A DNA stretch of 64,000 nucleotides from Streptomyces sp. NBC_01549. GTDB lineage: Bacteria; Actinomycetota; Actinomycetes; Streptomycetales; Streptomycetaceae. The notes beneath the pieces were generated by a model that saw only the letters and a list, made by a program, of their open reading frames with translations, was not told the DNA's origin and did not search any database. The position numbers and the translations under genes were made by a program. The stretch spans positions 2,108,001 to 2,172,000 of the forward strand of contig NZ_JAPEPW010000002.1 of assembly GCF_026339955.1 (NCBI RefSeq), in the 5' to 3' direction. This document shows, in pieces, positions 7,103-15,634 of this stretch. The first letter of the stretch is position 1. Each line of letters opens with the position of its first letter.

Positions 7103-8604
7103 GTCGCGTCGCCTCCCTGGACGGCGGGGGCCACGTACACCATCAGACGGCCGACGCGGTGCGCTTCCCACGTGCGGGCGTACGCGGGTGGCTTGTCGCC
7201 CGGTGTGGTCAGCACGCCGACCGGGATCCGCTGTCCTGCCCGCACTAGGGCATCGGCGGTGGTGTTGGCGTTGTGTCCGCCGGTGTCGACGGAGGAGCAC
7301 CCGGTGTAGAAGGCGATCGGGACGTCCTCGTAGCCGGTCAGCATGCAGGGCGGCGTCACCCCCAGCCGGTGCAGCCGGGTCGCGGTGTCGGCCCAGCCCT
7401 GGTGGGAGACGGTGGCGCCGTGCACGGTGTGCTCCAGCACCGCGAACTGCACCACGAGATGCCCGGCCAGGCCGAGCGCCACCAGGGTGACGGCCACCGG
7501 TCGCCGACCGCCGCCGGGCGCGGTCACCAGGTGGATCAGGGCGTCGGCGACCGGGATGACCAGCAGGATGTACACGGGCAGCAGGAAGCGCGGCGCCGCG
7601 TATCCGATCATGAAGAGGTACGGGAAGCCCACCGTCGCGGCGCAGGCCAGAAGCAGCAAGGTGGCCACCCCGCGTCGGGCCCTGACGGCGATCACCGCTC
7701 CGAGGACGGCCACCACGGGCAGCGCGAACCACCACAGCAGCACCGGCGGGGCGGGCATGTCCCCGGTGCAGGGGCGGCACAGGGCGCGCCCGCCGAGGCT
7801 GCGCATCTGGTCGCCGAAGGCCAAGTTCCAGCCCAGGCCGCCCTGGATCCTGGACCCGTCGGAGAGCCGCTGGGCGAGGCCGCCGTAACTGACGTACGCC
7901 TCGACGACCCACTCGCCCGCGCCGGCGACCAGGCCCGTGACGAGCGCGACCAGCAGCCTCGGGCGCCGCCAGCGGCGTACGCACACAACGAGGAAGAGCA
8001 GCGGCAGGGTGGCGTAGACCGCGTCGGTGGGCCGCATCCACGCCATCAGCGCGGCGCTCAGGCCCACGCCCCACGGCGCCGCCCGGTCGAAGCGGTCGGC
8101 CTGGCCACGCAGGAAGCAGCCGACGCAGGCCAGGGCACCGATCGCGACCCAGTAGTTGGGCATGGCCTGCGGGCCGTAGAAGAGGGTCACCCAGAGCGTG
8201 GAGAACAGAGCGCCCGCCGTCGCCAGTACCCGTATGGGGAACAGTCCGCGCCAGACGCGCAGCGCCAGGAACAGGCCGACTCCGGAGAGCACGGCCAGAT
8301 AGACGCGCAGCAGGGCGGTGGACGACGACCAGGACGCGATCGGTGCCACCAGCAGGGAGATTCCGCGGGCGCGCGGGGCGCTGAAGAAGGCGGCCGGGGC
8401 GTGCGAGCCGACCTGGCTGACGTAGACGGTCTCGTCCCAGCCGAGCCCCATGTCCGGCCGCACCAGGATCAGTTGGGCCAGAGTAAAGGCTCCCGCGACC
8501 AGCGCCAGCCACTGCGGGCCGTGCGGCCGTCTGGAAGCGCGCCCCGTCGGGGGCGGGCTGCGGCGACCGGCGCCGACGAGCGGAAGGTTCACAGTTTTGG
8601 CCAT
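7099..8604 (-). CDS. Membrane glycosyltransferase-like protein (GT-C type)
   Basis: A 501-residue, roughly ten-helix protein. After the first helix (about 31-48) comes GLGWDETVYVSQ, the acidic motif typical of GT-C enzymes such as PMT/ArnT-like transferases, which use polyprenyl-phosphate sugars outside the membrane. The C-terminal 100 residues are an external domain with two cysteines. It is the first gene of a two-gene operon with the YbhN-like protein. Two perfect BlaI-type palindromes lie 14-57 bp before its ATG, so control by BlaI/M56 pair B is likely. The sugar and acceptor are unknown. Confidence 0.75.
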   Translation of the reverse strand: MAKTVNLPLVGAGRRSPPPTGRASRRPHGPQWLALVAGAFTLAQLILVRPDMGLGWDETVYVSQVGSHAPAAFFSAPRARGISLLVAPIASWSSSTALLRVYLAVLSGVGLFLALRVWRGLFPIRVLATAGALFSTLWVTLFYGPQAMPNYWVAIGALACVGCFLRGQADRFDRAAPWGVGLSAALMAWMRPTDAVYATLPLLFLVVCVRRWRRPRLLVALVTGLVAGAGEWVVEAYVSYGGLAQRLSDGSRIQGGLGWNLAFGDQMRSLGGRALCRPCTGDMPAPPVLLWWFALPVVAVLGAVIAVRARRGVATLLLLACAATVGFPYLFMIGYAAPRFLLPVYILLVIPVADALIHLVTAPGGGRRPVAVTLVALGLAGHLVVQFAVLEHTVHGATVSHQGWADTATRLHRLGVTPPCMLTGYEDVPIAFYTGCSSVDTGGHNANTTADALVRAGQRIPVGVLTTPGDKPPAYARTWEAHRVGRLMVYVAPAVQGGDAT

Positions 8605-8617
8605 CGCCTACCCTTCG

Positions 8618-8661
8618 CCCTACATTCCGTAGGGTTCGTCACCCTACAAGACGTAGGGTGA
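8618..8661. promoter_or_regulatory. Two perfect BlaI-type operators before the glycosyltransferase operon
   Basis: CCCTAC-ATTCC-GTAGGG at 8618-8634 and TCACCCTAC-AAGAC-GTAGGGTGA at 8639-8661 (9-bp arms) share the core CCCTAC-N5-GTAGGG. The dyad centres are 24 bp apart. They sit between the minus-strand glycosyltransferase operon and the plus-strand BlaI gene of pair B. Confidence 0.85.
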
Positions 8662-8778
8662 AGGAGAAAGTTGCGCAAAACACGGCCAAATTACAGTGGA
8701 ACGACCGGTGTTGCAGTCCGGCGGGCACACCCTCGCACCACCCCGGGCGCACTCGTACGCCCTCACCACCCCCCGTAC

Positions 8779-8795
8779 CCCTACGCGCTGTAAGG
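8779..8795. promoter_or_regulatory. Third BlaI-type operator, before the pair B repressor
   Basis: CCCTAC-GCGCT-GTAAGG has the same 6-5-6 layout as the two upstream operators with one mismatch. It ends 8 nt before the ATG of the BlaI-like gene at 8804, consistent with autorepression. Confidence 0.7.
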
Positions 8796-8803
8796 TGACG
8801 GAC

Positions 8804-9187
8804 ATGGCTGGCACAGGCCCCCGCGGCAGAGCCGAACGACGCAGCGCCGGCGAGTTGGAGAGCGAGGTCCTCGCCGCCCTCTGGGCCACCGACCAGGCCC
8901 TCACCCCCGCCGACATCCAGGCCGAGATCGGCGGCAACCTCGCCTACAACACCGTTCACACCATCCTCAAACGCCTGTACGACAAGGGTCTGGTCCTGCG
9001 TGACGTCGACGGCCGGCGCGGCGCGTACCGGCCCGCCAAGAACGCCGCCGAACTGACCGCCGAGGCCATGCACGAGGCGCTGGACCGGGGGCCCGACCCG
9101 ATCGCGGCCCTCCAGCAGTTCGTCACCGGCCTGAGCCCCCGAGAGGAAGAGGCCCTGCGGGATCTCCTCAGGGGGAGCGGGATGTGA
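8804..9187 (+). CDS. BlaI/MecI/CopY family repressor, pair B
   Basis: A 127-residue winged-helix repressor related to the pair A protein: SAGELESEVLAALWATDQAL, NTVHTILKRLYDKGLV and a dimerisation end ALRDLLRGSGM. The ATG at 8804 (MAGTGP) is the start that matches the family length; upstream in-frame codons are not conserved. It is followed by an M56 peptidase whose GTG start overlaps its end by 4 bp. Three matching palindromes upstream suggest it represses itself and the divergent glycosyltransferase operon. Confidence 0.92.
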   Translation: MAGTGPRGRAERRSAGELESEVLAALWATDQALTPADIQAEIGGNLAYNTVHTILKRLYDKGLVLRDVDGRRGAYRPAKNAAELTAEAMHEALDRGPDPIAALQQFVTGLSPREEEALRDLLRGSGM

Positions 9188-10098
9188 GGATCGACGTCTA
9201 CATCCCCCTCGTCCTGCCGCTGCTGCTGACGGCCGTCGCGCCGCAGGTGGGTCTCCGGGTCTCCCCGGCGGTGGCCACCCGGGTCCTCACCATCGCCGCC
9301 GTACTGACCGCGGCCGCCTCCACCTGGGCGCTGCTGCTGCTCGCCGCCACCCTGGTCAACGAGGCGCCGCACGTGGCCACGGAGGCCGGCGAGAACGGTA
9401 GGCGCCTGCCGGAACCGGTCCCGGTGGCGATCGCCTTCGCCGCCATCACGCTCCTGTGGCTGATCGGCTTCCGGCTCGTCCGCGCCCTGCGCGCCCACTA
9501 CGCGACCCGCCGCGTCCTGAAGCGGCTGTGCGAGGGACACCCGCCCGACAGCGAACTCATCGTCGCCGCCTCCTCGACGCCCCGGGCCTTCGCGATCCCC
9601 GGCCCGCCGGGCCGGATCCTGGTCACGGCCGCCATGCTCGGCGCGCTGGAACCGGCGGAGCGACGCGTACTGCTGGCCCACGAGCGCGCCCATCTCGCCC
9701 ACCGCCACTCCGTGCTGTCGACCGCGGTGACCCTGGCCGCCGCCGCCAACCCGGTGCTCGCGCCGGTGCGCACCACCGTCACCTTCCTGGTGGAGCGCTG
9801 GGCCGACGAGGAGGCCGCGCGGCGTGTCGGGGACCGTCGTACCACCGCCCGCGCCCTCGCCCGGGCCGCCCTCGTCGCCCAGCGCGCCCGGCCGGGCTGC
9901 GCTCTGAGTTTCTCGGAACACGCGATCACCCGCCGGATCGCCGCGCTGCAGACGGCCCCGCCGCCGGACCTGTGGCCCATCGGCGTGGCCGTCCTCGTCC
10001 TCGGCGCCCTGCCCGCGCTCGGCGCGCTGGACGCCACCGGCGATCTGCTCCGCCTGCTCGGCGAGAGTCTGCCGGGGTTGGGGCCTGTTTTCGGGTGA
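9184..10098 (+). CDS. M56 family membrane metallopeptidase, pair B
   Basis: A 304-residue membrane protein starting with GTG at 9184 inside the end of the repressor gene. Helices near 6-20, 35-58 and 82-98 precede the protease motif HERAH at 166-170, with VERWADEEAARR supplying a probable third zinc ligand; a last helix lies near 265-285. By analogy with BlaR1 it would cut or relieve the BlaI-type repressor after sensing an envelope cue. It resembles pair A closely in layout, though the spacing and sequence differ. Confidence 0.88.
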   Translation: MRIDVYIPLVLPLLLTAVAPQVGLRVSPAVATRVLTIAAVLTAAASTWALLLLAATLVNEAPHVATEAGENGRRLPEPVPVAIAFAAITLLWLIGFRLVRALRAHYATRRVLKRLCEGHPPDSELIVAASSTPRAFAIPGPPGRILVTAAMLGALEPAERRVLLAHERAHLAHRHSVLSTAVTLAAAANPVLAPVRTTVTFLVERWADEEAARRVGDRRTTARALARAALVAQRARPGCALSFSEHAITRRIAALQTAPPPDLWPIGVAVLVLGALPALGALDATGDLLRLLGESLPGLGPVFG

Positions 10099-10115
10099 GG
10101 CCCGGGTCGCGCGCC

Positions 10116-10997
10116 TCAGGTGCCGAGCGTCCTGCGCTCCCGCAGGTGTGCGTAGCCCATGAGTGCGACAAGCACCGCGAACAGCACGGCCGACGAACCC
10201 GCCGTACCGAGGTCGAGACCGCCCTTGGCGGTCGGCTTGGTGAGGAAGTCGCCCGCGGTCGCGCCCAGCGGGCGGGTGAGGACGAAGGCGATCCAGAACA
10301 GCACCACGTTCGGCACCGCGGGGACGGGCATCAACGCGACGAGGACCGCGAGCAGCCCGGTGACGAGCAGCGCGCCGCCCGCGTAACCGAGCCCGGAGCT
10401 GTCCGACAGGAAATCGCCCATCGAGGTGCCGAGGGTGTTCGACACCAGGATCGCCGACCAGAACAGGGCCTCGGCCCGGAAGGTCACGATGTCGCGGATG
10501 ACGAACGTCATCCCGGTGAACTTCCAGACAGTGAAGATCACGACCAGCAGCGAGACCAGGATCGCGGCGCCCGCGGGGTACCCGAGTCCCAGGCCCTGCG
10601 GACCCCAGCCCAGCGAGGTGGCCCCGCCGGAGAGGTACTCGGGGCCGGCGTCACGGTTCATGAAGTCGGACAGCGTGGTGCCCGCCATGCTGGTGGACAG
10701 GATCACGGTCCAGTAGAAGAAGGGGTTGTACCGGCGCGACCTGAGCTGCACGACCAGCGTGACCACGAAGACCACGAACAGCAGGATCGTGGTGAGGAAG
10801 TAGCCCAGCTTGAGGGTCTGTGCGAAGAGGTCTCCCGCGGTCTCGCCGAGTGTCGTCGCGGCGATCTTCATGATCCAGAAGGCCAGGGTCACCTCTGGCA
10901 GCTTCTTCATCACGAAGGTGCCGCGGTCGGCGACTTCGTGGCCGGCGACGACTTCCGTCTTGTCCAACGTTCGCTCCTGGGGGGGGTGCGTCGACAT
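10116..10997 (-). CDS. DUF347-repeat membrane protein B (COG4705-like)
   Basis: A 293-residue paralogue of the 5247-6080 protein, with the same four acidic repeats: GETAGDLFAQ, GTTLSDFMNRD, GTSMGDFLSDS and RPLGATAGDFLTKP. It has about eight transmembrane helices. The ATG at 10997 (MSTHPP) follows a G-rich stretch; translation could also begin further upstream but without conservation. The loop after repeat two is longer than in copy A. A shared promoter element lies about 95 nt upstream. Function is not established for the family. Confidence 0.87.
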   Translation of the reverse strand: MSTHPPQERTLDKTEVVAGHEVADRGTFVMKKLPEVTLAFWIMKIAATTLGETAGDLFAQTLKLGYFLTTILLFVVFVVTLVVQLRSRRYNPFFYWTVILSTSMAGTTLSDFMNRDAGPEYLSGGATSLGWGPQGLGLGYPAGAAILVSLLVVIFTVWKFTGMTFVIRDIVTFRAEALFWSAILVSNTLGTSMGDFLSDSSGLGYAGGALLVTGLLAVLVALMPVPAVPNVVLFWIAFVLTRPLGATAGDFLTKPTAKGGLDLGTAGSSAVLFAVLVALMGYAHLRERRTLGT

Positions 10998-11092
10998 CCC
11001 CCCCCAGGGCCACGGCCCAAGGAGGGCGCGTGTCCGACGGCTCAGTGTCGCGCATGCCCGCGCGCCACGCCGGTCGACGTGGCAGTCCCAAC

Positions 11093-11109
11093 CTGAACGC
11101 ATCCTGAAC
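11093..11109 (-). promoter_or_regulatory. Conserved element upstream of DUF347 gene B
   Basis: CTGAACGCATCCTGAAC contains the 15-bp core also found at 6106-6120. Here the two CTGAAC half-sites are perfect direct repeats 11 bp apart, which supports binding by an OmpR-family regulator. Confidence 0.7.
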
Positions 11110-11166
11110 GCGCGATCATGCCTCCAGCCCCTGCGGACGCGTCAGGGGCGCGGCCATAGCCCGAGA

Positions 11167-11184
11167 TAGTCGACTGGTCGTACA
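11167..11184. promoter_or_regulatory. TetR-type operator before the TetR gene
   Basis: TAGTCGACTGGTCGTACA has the dyad CGAC-N2-GTCG and shares TAGTCGAC and GTCG with the operator at 16673-16690. It ends 8 nt before the regulator ATG at 11193, so autoregulation is expected. Confidence 0.75.
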
Positions 11185-11192
11185 ATGACGGC

Positions 11193-11813
11193 ATGGGACG
11201 TACCAGCGATGCCAGGGAGAAGATCCTCAGCGCCGCGCAAGCACTCATCGAGCTGCGCGGCTACTCGGCGCTGGGGGTGGCCGAGATCTGCAAGACGGCC
11301 GGTGTGCCCAAGGGCAGTTTCTACTACTTCTTCGAGTCCAAGGAGGCCCTCGCCCTGGCCGTGCTCGACGAGCACTGGGCCGCCCAGAAGAGCGCCTGGG
11401 CACGCGTCCTGAACAGCGGCGAGGAACCCCTGCGGCGCCTGTACCGGCTGTTCGAGGAGACGGAGAACGAGCTGCACGCCGGCCAGCAGAGCTGCGGCAC
11501 CGTGTCGGGCTGCCTGTTCGGGAACCTCACCCTGGAGATGAGCAACCACACCGAGCTCGTCCGCACCCGCCTGCAGGAGATCTTCGACGCACAGGTCGAG
11601 ATGGTCGAGTCGGTCATCACCGAGGCCCGTGAGCGCGAGGAGGTCACCGCGCTGGACACCCGGGAAGCCGCACGGGCGGTGGTCGCCCAGCTGGAGGGGC
11701 AGGTGTTGTTCGCCAAGCTCTACAACAACACCCGTCGGCTCAGCCCCCTGTGGGCGAACTGCCTGGCCCTGCTCGGTGCCCGCGCGCCACAGGAGGCCGT
11801 GGCAGGCGTCTGA
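11193..11813 (+). CDS. TetR family regulator (YxaF/AcuR-like)
   Basis: A 206-residue TetR-type repressor. The HTH is residues 10-55 (ILSAAQALIELRGYSALGV, then VPKGSFYYFFESKEAL). The C-terminal half has the GCLFGNLTLEMS segment typical of the YxaF/LmrA-like subgroup. Its own promoter carries a dyad that recurs in the promoter of the SDR/NTF2-like operon at 16767, 5 kb away, so that operon is its probable target. The ligand is unknown. Confidence 0.9.
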   Translation: MGRTSDAREKILSAAQALIELRGYSALGVAEICKTAGVPKGSFYYFFESKEALALAVLDEHWAAQKSAWARVLNSGEEPLRRLYRLFEETENELHAGQQSCGTVSGCLFGNLTLEMSNHTELVRTRLQEIFDAQVEMVESVITEAREREEVTALDTREAARAVVAQLEGQVLFAKLYNNTRRLSPLWANCLALLGARAPQEAVAGV

Positions 11814-11831
11814 ACCCCGCCGCGACACCGT

Positions 11832-12941
11832 TCAGAAGGCGTTGACGTCGATGACCGCCTGGGCGAATGCCTCAGGGGCTTCCTGTGGCAAGTTGTGGCC
11901 GATGCCCTTCAGCGTCCGGTGGTCGTACGCGCCCGTGAAGTGACCGCGATACGAGGCACCGTCTCCGGGCGGCGTGAAGGGATCCAACTCCCCGTCAAGG
12001 GTGATCGTCGGCAGCGAGATGGCGGGACTCTGGGCAAGTCGCTTTTCCAGATGGTCGTATCGCGGGTCCCCCTTGGCCAGACTCAGTCGCCACCGGTAGT
12101 TGTGGATCACGATGGCGACCCAGTCCGGATTGTCGAAGGCCGCCGCGGTGCGGTCGAATGTGGCGTCGTCGAAGTGCCATGTCGGGGAGACGTTCTTCCA
12201 GATGAGTTTCGCGAAATCGTGCTTGTACTGTTCGAGGCCCAGTTGCCCCCTTTCGGTGGCGAAATAGTACTGGTACCACCACGCCCATTCGGCCTGGGGC
12301 GGCAGGGGCGCCTTATTGCGTTCGAGGTTGGTGATGAGATAGCCGGTCACGGAGACCAGGGCCTTGCAGCGCTCCGGCCAGAGCACCGCGATGATGTCGG
12401 CCGTCCGCGCTCCCCAGTCGAAACCGGCGAGGATCGCCTTCTCGATCTTCAGCGCGTCCATGAGCGCGATGATGTCGAGCGCGATCACCGACTGCTGGGC
12501 GTTGCGGAACGTCTTGCCCGAACGGAACCGTGTGGTGCCATGGCCGCGCAGATACGGCACGATCACCCGATAGCCCGCCGCGGCGAGCCCGGGAGCCACA
12601 TCGACATAGCTGTGAATGTCGTAGGGCCAGCCGTGCAGAAGGACGACCACGGGGCCGTGCGCGGGGCCGGCCTCCGCATACCCCACATTCAGCTCTCCGG
12701 CACGAATCTGCTTCAGCGGGCCGAAAGAGGTGTGCGTTCCGAGCTCGGCCGCGAGCGGAATCGCGGACCTTTTCCCCTCGGCCGCGGAGGCCGATGTCGG
12801 GGCCGAGGCAGATGCCGAGGACACCGGGAGTGCCGGCAGTGAGGCTCCGGCTGTTCCTATGGTGAGAATCCGGGAAAACGTGCGCCTGTCGATGACATTC
12901 CCCTTTCTCGACCGGTGCGCGGATGGTAGGGAAATCAACAT
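11832..12941 (-). CDS. Tat-exported alpha/beta hydrolase (epoxide hydrolase-like)
   Basis: A 369-residue protein with a twin-arginine signal (DRRTFSRILTIG near 18-29, then an Ala/Ser-rich stretch to about 55). The mature part is an alpha/beta hydrolase: oxyanion motif HGWPYDIHSY, nucleophile elbow GFDWGARTA with Asp as probable nucleophile, and catalytic GIGHNLPQEAP near the end. An Asp nucleophile with HGWP is typical of epoxide hydrolases and haloalkane dehalogenases. The start at 12941 lies 11 nt after the stop of the GPP34 gene, so they are probably co-transcribed. Confidence 0.87.
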   Translation of the reverse strand: MLISLPSAHRSRKGNVIDRRTFSRILTIGTAGASLPALPVSSASASAPTSASAAEGKRSAIPLAAELGTHTSFGPLKQIRAGELNVGYAEAGPAHGPVVVLLHGWPYDIHSYVDVAPGLAAAGYRVIVPYLRGHGTTRFRSGKTFRNAQQSVIALDIIALMDALKIEKAILAGFDWGARTADIIAVLWPERCKALVSVTGYLITNLERNKAPLPPQAEWAWWYQYYFATERGQLGLEQYKHDFAKLIWKNVSPTWHFDDATFDRTAAAFDNPDWVAIVIHNYRWRLSLAKGDPRYDHLEKRLAQSPAISLPTITLDGELDPFTPPGDGASYRGHFTGAYDHRTLKGIGHNLPQEAPEAFAQAVIDVNAF

Positions 12942-12951
12942 GGCCCAGATG

Positions 12952-13566
12952 TCAGGGGCCGTCAGCGCCTCGCCAGATGTTGTCGAAGGCCGCGTCCTCG
13001 ATGCTTCGCCGTTGCCGTACCGCTTCCAGTTCCGTCACCGCGTCGTTGACCGCGGCCAACACGGTCAGGACCGCGTCTTCGACGAGATCCGCGGCCTCCT
13101 CGGTCGACTCGTCGTGGATGCCCACGGCGGCCGCGAGAACGGTCAGGACGGGCTCGCCCGAGGTCCAGCGTTCGGCCGCGTGGTTGCGGTCCGGCGAGTC
13201 GGCCGCTTCCGTGCGGCCGCCGCGGAAGGGGTTCCAGCTGTGGCGTGGCCGGGTGAGCCGTCCTTCCGCCTCCAGGTCCGCGCGATAGGCCGCGGACAGC
13301 CCACGGCCCCGTCGCCACAGCCAGTCGTCGACGGACTCGTACGGCGTCTGCCGGACCAGCGACGACACGGCCCCGTCCAACAGGCGGTCGCCCATGGTCC
13401 ACTGCGCGCCGGGCACGATGCGGTCGTCCTCCAGCGTGATGACCTGGGCCTCGATGAGGTCGACCAGTTCGGCTCCCGCGAGGGCCAGCGACAGGTCGCC
13501 CTGCTCGACGGGCCGGCTGGACGGGACGTCCATGGCGATCATCAACAGGTCCCGCGGTGTGGTCAT
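12952..13566 (-). CDS. GPP34 (GOLPH3/VPS74-like) family protein
   Basis: A 204-residue protein with the GPP34 N-terminus: TTPRDLLMIAMDVPS, then GDLSLALAGAELVDLIEA and the Trp-rich LWRRGRGLSAAYR. Eukaryotic relatives bind phosphatidylinositol 4-phosphate on Golgi membranes; streptomycetes carry several copies of unclear role. The ATG at 13566 follows GTGGAG at a good distance; a start 12 nt upstream is less likely. It lies just upstream of the exported hydrolase on the same strand. Confidence 0.85.
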   Translation of the reverse strand: MTTPRDLLMIAMDVPSSRPVEQGDLSLALAGAELVDLIEAQVITLEDDRIVPGAQWTMGDRLLDGAVSSLVRQTPYESVDDWLWRRGRGLSAAYRADLEAEGRLTRPRHSWNPFRGGRTEAADSPDRNHAAERWTSGEPVLTVLAAAVGIHDESTEEAADLVEDAVLTVLAAVNDAVTELEAVRQRRSIEDAAFDNIWRGADGP

Positions 13567-13585
13567 GACGGGCTCCACGTGTGAG

Positions 13586-14929
13586 TCATCGGTGGCTGCC
13601 CGCGTCCGGCGCGGATTCCGCCGGTGCGGGCTGTCGTACCGGGACGGTAGGTCGCACTACCACCATGTGGTGCGGAAAGCCGACGCGCAGCACGGCGGCG
13701 GCCGCGGCGGCCACGAGAACCACGGAGGCGGCCAGGATCAGGGCCTGCTGGTAGCCGTGGTGGAGCAGGGGCGCGACCACCAGCGGGCCGAGGATCTGCC
13801 CGACGGAGTACCCGGCGGTCAGCAGTGCGACGGAGCGGGGAAACTCCAGGTGAGCGCCGGTGGCGAGGGCGAGGGTGCTGACACCGATGAACGTCGCGCC
13901 GAACAGCGCCGCGGAGAGCAGGGCGGCCGGGGCTCCGCCGATCAGGGCGGGCAGGGCGATGCCCACCGCCTGGACGACGAGCGCGGCGAGCAGCAGGTCG
14001 GGACGGGACCAACGGCGCCCGAGCCGGGCCCACAGCGCGGAGGAGGGTACGGCCGCCAGCCCGACCAGCACCCAGGCGCCGCCGCCGAGCGGTCCCGGGG
14101 AGCTCTGTTCGATCGCGGCGACCAGGAAGGTGCCCGCGATGATGTAGCCGATGCCTTCCAGGGTGTAGGAGGCGAACAGGGCGGTGAACCAGCGGTGCGT
14201 GCGGATGCGCGTGCCCGCGCCCGTGTGCGACCCGCGGCCGGAATCCGCGGTGGCCTCGGTGACTGTGGTGGCCGTGGTGACTGTGGTCGCCGTGGTGGCC
14301 GGTGTTGTCGCGCGAGGAGCTTCGGGGCGGAGGTTCCACGCGGCCACGGCGAGGACCGCGGCGAGTGCGGCCGAGGCCCACCAGGCGGCCCGCCAGTCCG
14401 CGACGGGGCCCAGCACCAGGACGAGCAGACCGGACAGGGCGATGCCCGCGCCGACTCCGCCGAACGCCCATCCGGGAAGGTGAGCCGGGTACTCCCGCAG
14501 GTGGCTGAGGAGCGAGCTGACCGCGATGACGAAGATCAGAGCGCTGGTCGCCCCGGCCAGCAGCCGCAGCGCGAACCACACGGCGGTGTCGTGCGTGGCG
14601 GGCATCGCGGCCAGGGTGCCGGTCAGCACGACGAGGGAGGTGCGCAGGAGGGCGCGCGAGCGAACCAGCGCGGGCGCCAGGATGCCGGCGAGCGCGCCGA
14701 CGAGGTAGCCGATGTAGTTGGCTGTGGCCAGGTTCGCACCGGCGCCCGCCGACAGCCCCGCCCCGGCGTGCATCAGCGGGAGGATCGGGGTGTAGACGAA
14801 CCGGCCGACCCCCATGCCCGCGGCGAGTGCCGCGGCGGCCTGGGCCACGTGCGCCCAGGGCGAGTGCGGCCTGCCGCCGTCTCGGACCGGGGAGGCCCGC
14901 AGGGGTCGTACGGGTATGACGAAGTCCAT
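13586..14929 (-). CDS. YbfB/YjiJ-type MFS transporter
   Basis: A 447-residue, twelve-helix major facilitator protein. The N-terminal GMGVGRFVYTPILPLM is the YbfB/YjiJ signature. The central cytoplasmic loop (about residues 210-232) is unusually rich in Thr/Ala/Val, from a repetitive DNA stretch. ATG 14929 (MDFVIP) is chosen; GGAAGGA lies upstream. The neighbouring muconolactone-isomerase-like gene and divergent LysR regulator suggest export or uptake of an aromatic or related small molecule, but no substrate can be assigned. Confidence 0.88.
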   Translation of the reverse strand: MDFVIPVRPLRASPVRDGGRPHSPWAHVAQAAAALAAGMGVGRFVYTPILPLMHAGAGLSAGAGANLATANYIGYLVGALAGILAPALVRSRALLRTSLVVLTGTLAAMPATHDTAVWFALRLLAGATSALIFVIAVSSLLSHLREYPAHLPGWAFGGVGAGIALSGLLVLVLGPVADWRAAWWASAALAAVLAVAAWNLRPEAPRATTPATTATTVTTATTVTEATADSGRGSHTGAGTRIRTHRWFTALFASYTLEGIGYIIAGTFLVAAIEQSSPGPLGGGAWVLVGLAAVPSSALWARLGRRWSRPDLLLAALVVQAVGIALPALIGGAPAALLSAALFGATFIGVSTLALATGAHLEFPRSVALLTAGYSVGQILGPLVVAPLLHHGYQQALILAASVVLVAAAAAAVLRVGFPHHMVVVRPTVPVRQPAPAESAPDAGSHR

Positions 14930-15073
14930 GTCCGTTCGTGATCCTTCCCAGGTCCTGGTCCATGTGAGGCCCTGGCACGTGTCAGGTCGTGCGGGTGTCG
15001 GGTCGTGCGGGTGTCGGGGGCGGGCCCGACCCACCGCCCGCTCGGCGGCTGTCAGTGCGAGCGAGGCCCGCCG

Positions 15074-15376
15074 TCACGTCGTGGCGTCGGTGCGGCCGGG
15101 GTCGTTGGGGTGGGACTCGAGGGCGGTGACGGTGAGGCTCATCCACGGGCGCAGCGGCAGCGTGCCGAGCACCTTCTCGTGGAGCTCGTCCTCGTCACCG
15201 GCCCGCCAGATGCCGATGCTGCGCAGTTCGCCAACCGGGCGCCACAGCCGCGCCAGGTTGCCGGTGGATGCCAGTTCCCGGGCGCGGACGGCTTCGGCGG
15301 CGCGTCGCCGGTCGACCTCGTCCTGGGTGGTGCCCTCGGGGATCGTGGTGGTGATCTCGACGAGGAACTCTCGCAT
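15074..15376 (-). CDS. Muconolactone delta-isomerase-like protein
   Basis: A 100-residue protein of the muconolactone isomerase (MIase) fold: MREFLVEITTTIPEG at the start, then RAAEAVRARELASTGNLARLW, a pattern of the CatC family, whose members isomerise muconolactone in the beta-ketoadipate pathway. No other catechol-pathway genes are nearby, so it may act on another lactone or simply be a ferredoxin-like-fold relative. It lies divergent to the LysR gene at 15635 and upstream of the MFS gene on the same strand. Confidence 0.82.
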   Translation of the reverse strand: MREFLVEITTTIPEGTTQDEVDRRRAAEAVRARELASTGNLARLWRPVGELRSIGIWRAGDEDELHEKVLGTLPLRPWMSLTVTALESHPNDPGRTDATT

Positions 15377-15634
15377 GGTCCTGCTCCGCTCGCTGGGACG
15401 TCCGGCGGGAACCGGAACGCCGGGTGGGGTGACGGTGGCCCGTCGGTCCGGCGTTCGATCGCGGCCAGAACGTCTGCCGGGTGTCGAACCCGACCGTCCG
15501 CCGACTGTCGGAGAGGACCACTGCGGTCATCTGCCGTCGGGGGCCTGCATGGCCTCCATCGTCCGCCTGCCGACGGGTCGGCGCCACGACAGGCTTGCTC
15601 CCTGCTGAGAGGCGCGGCCTCGCACCGACGTAGC

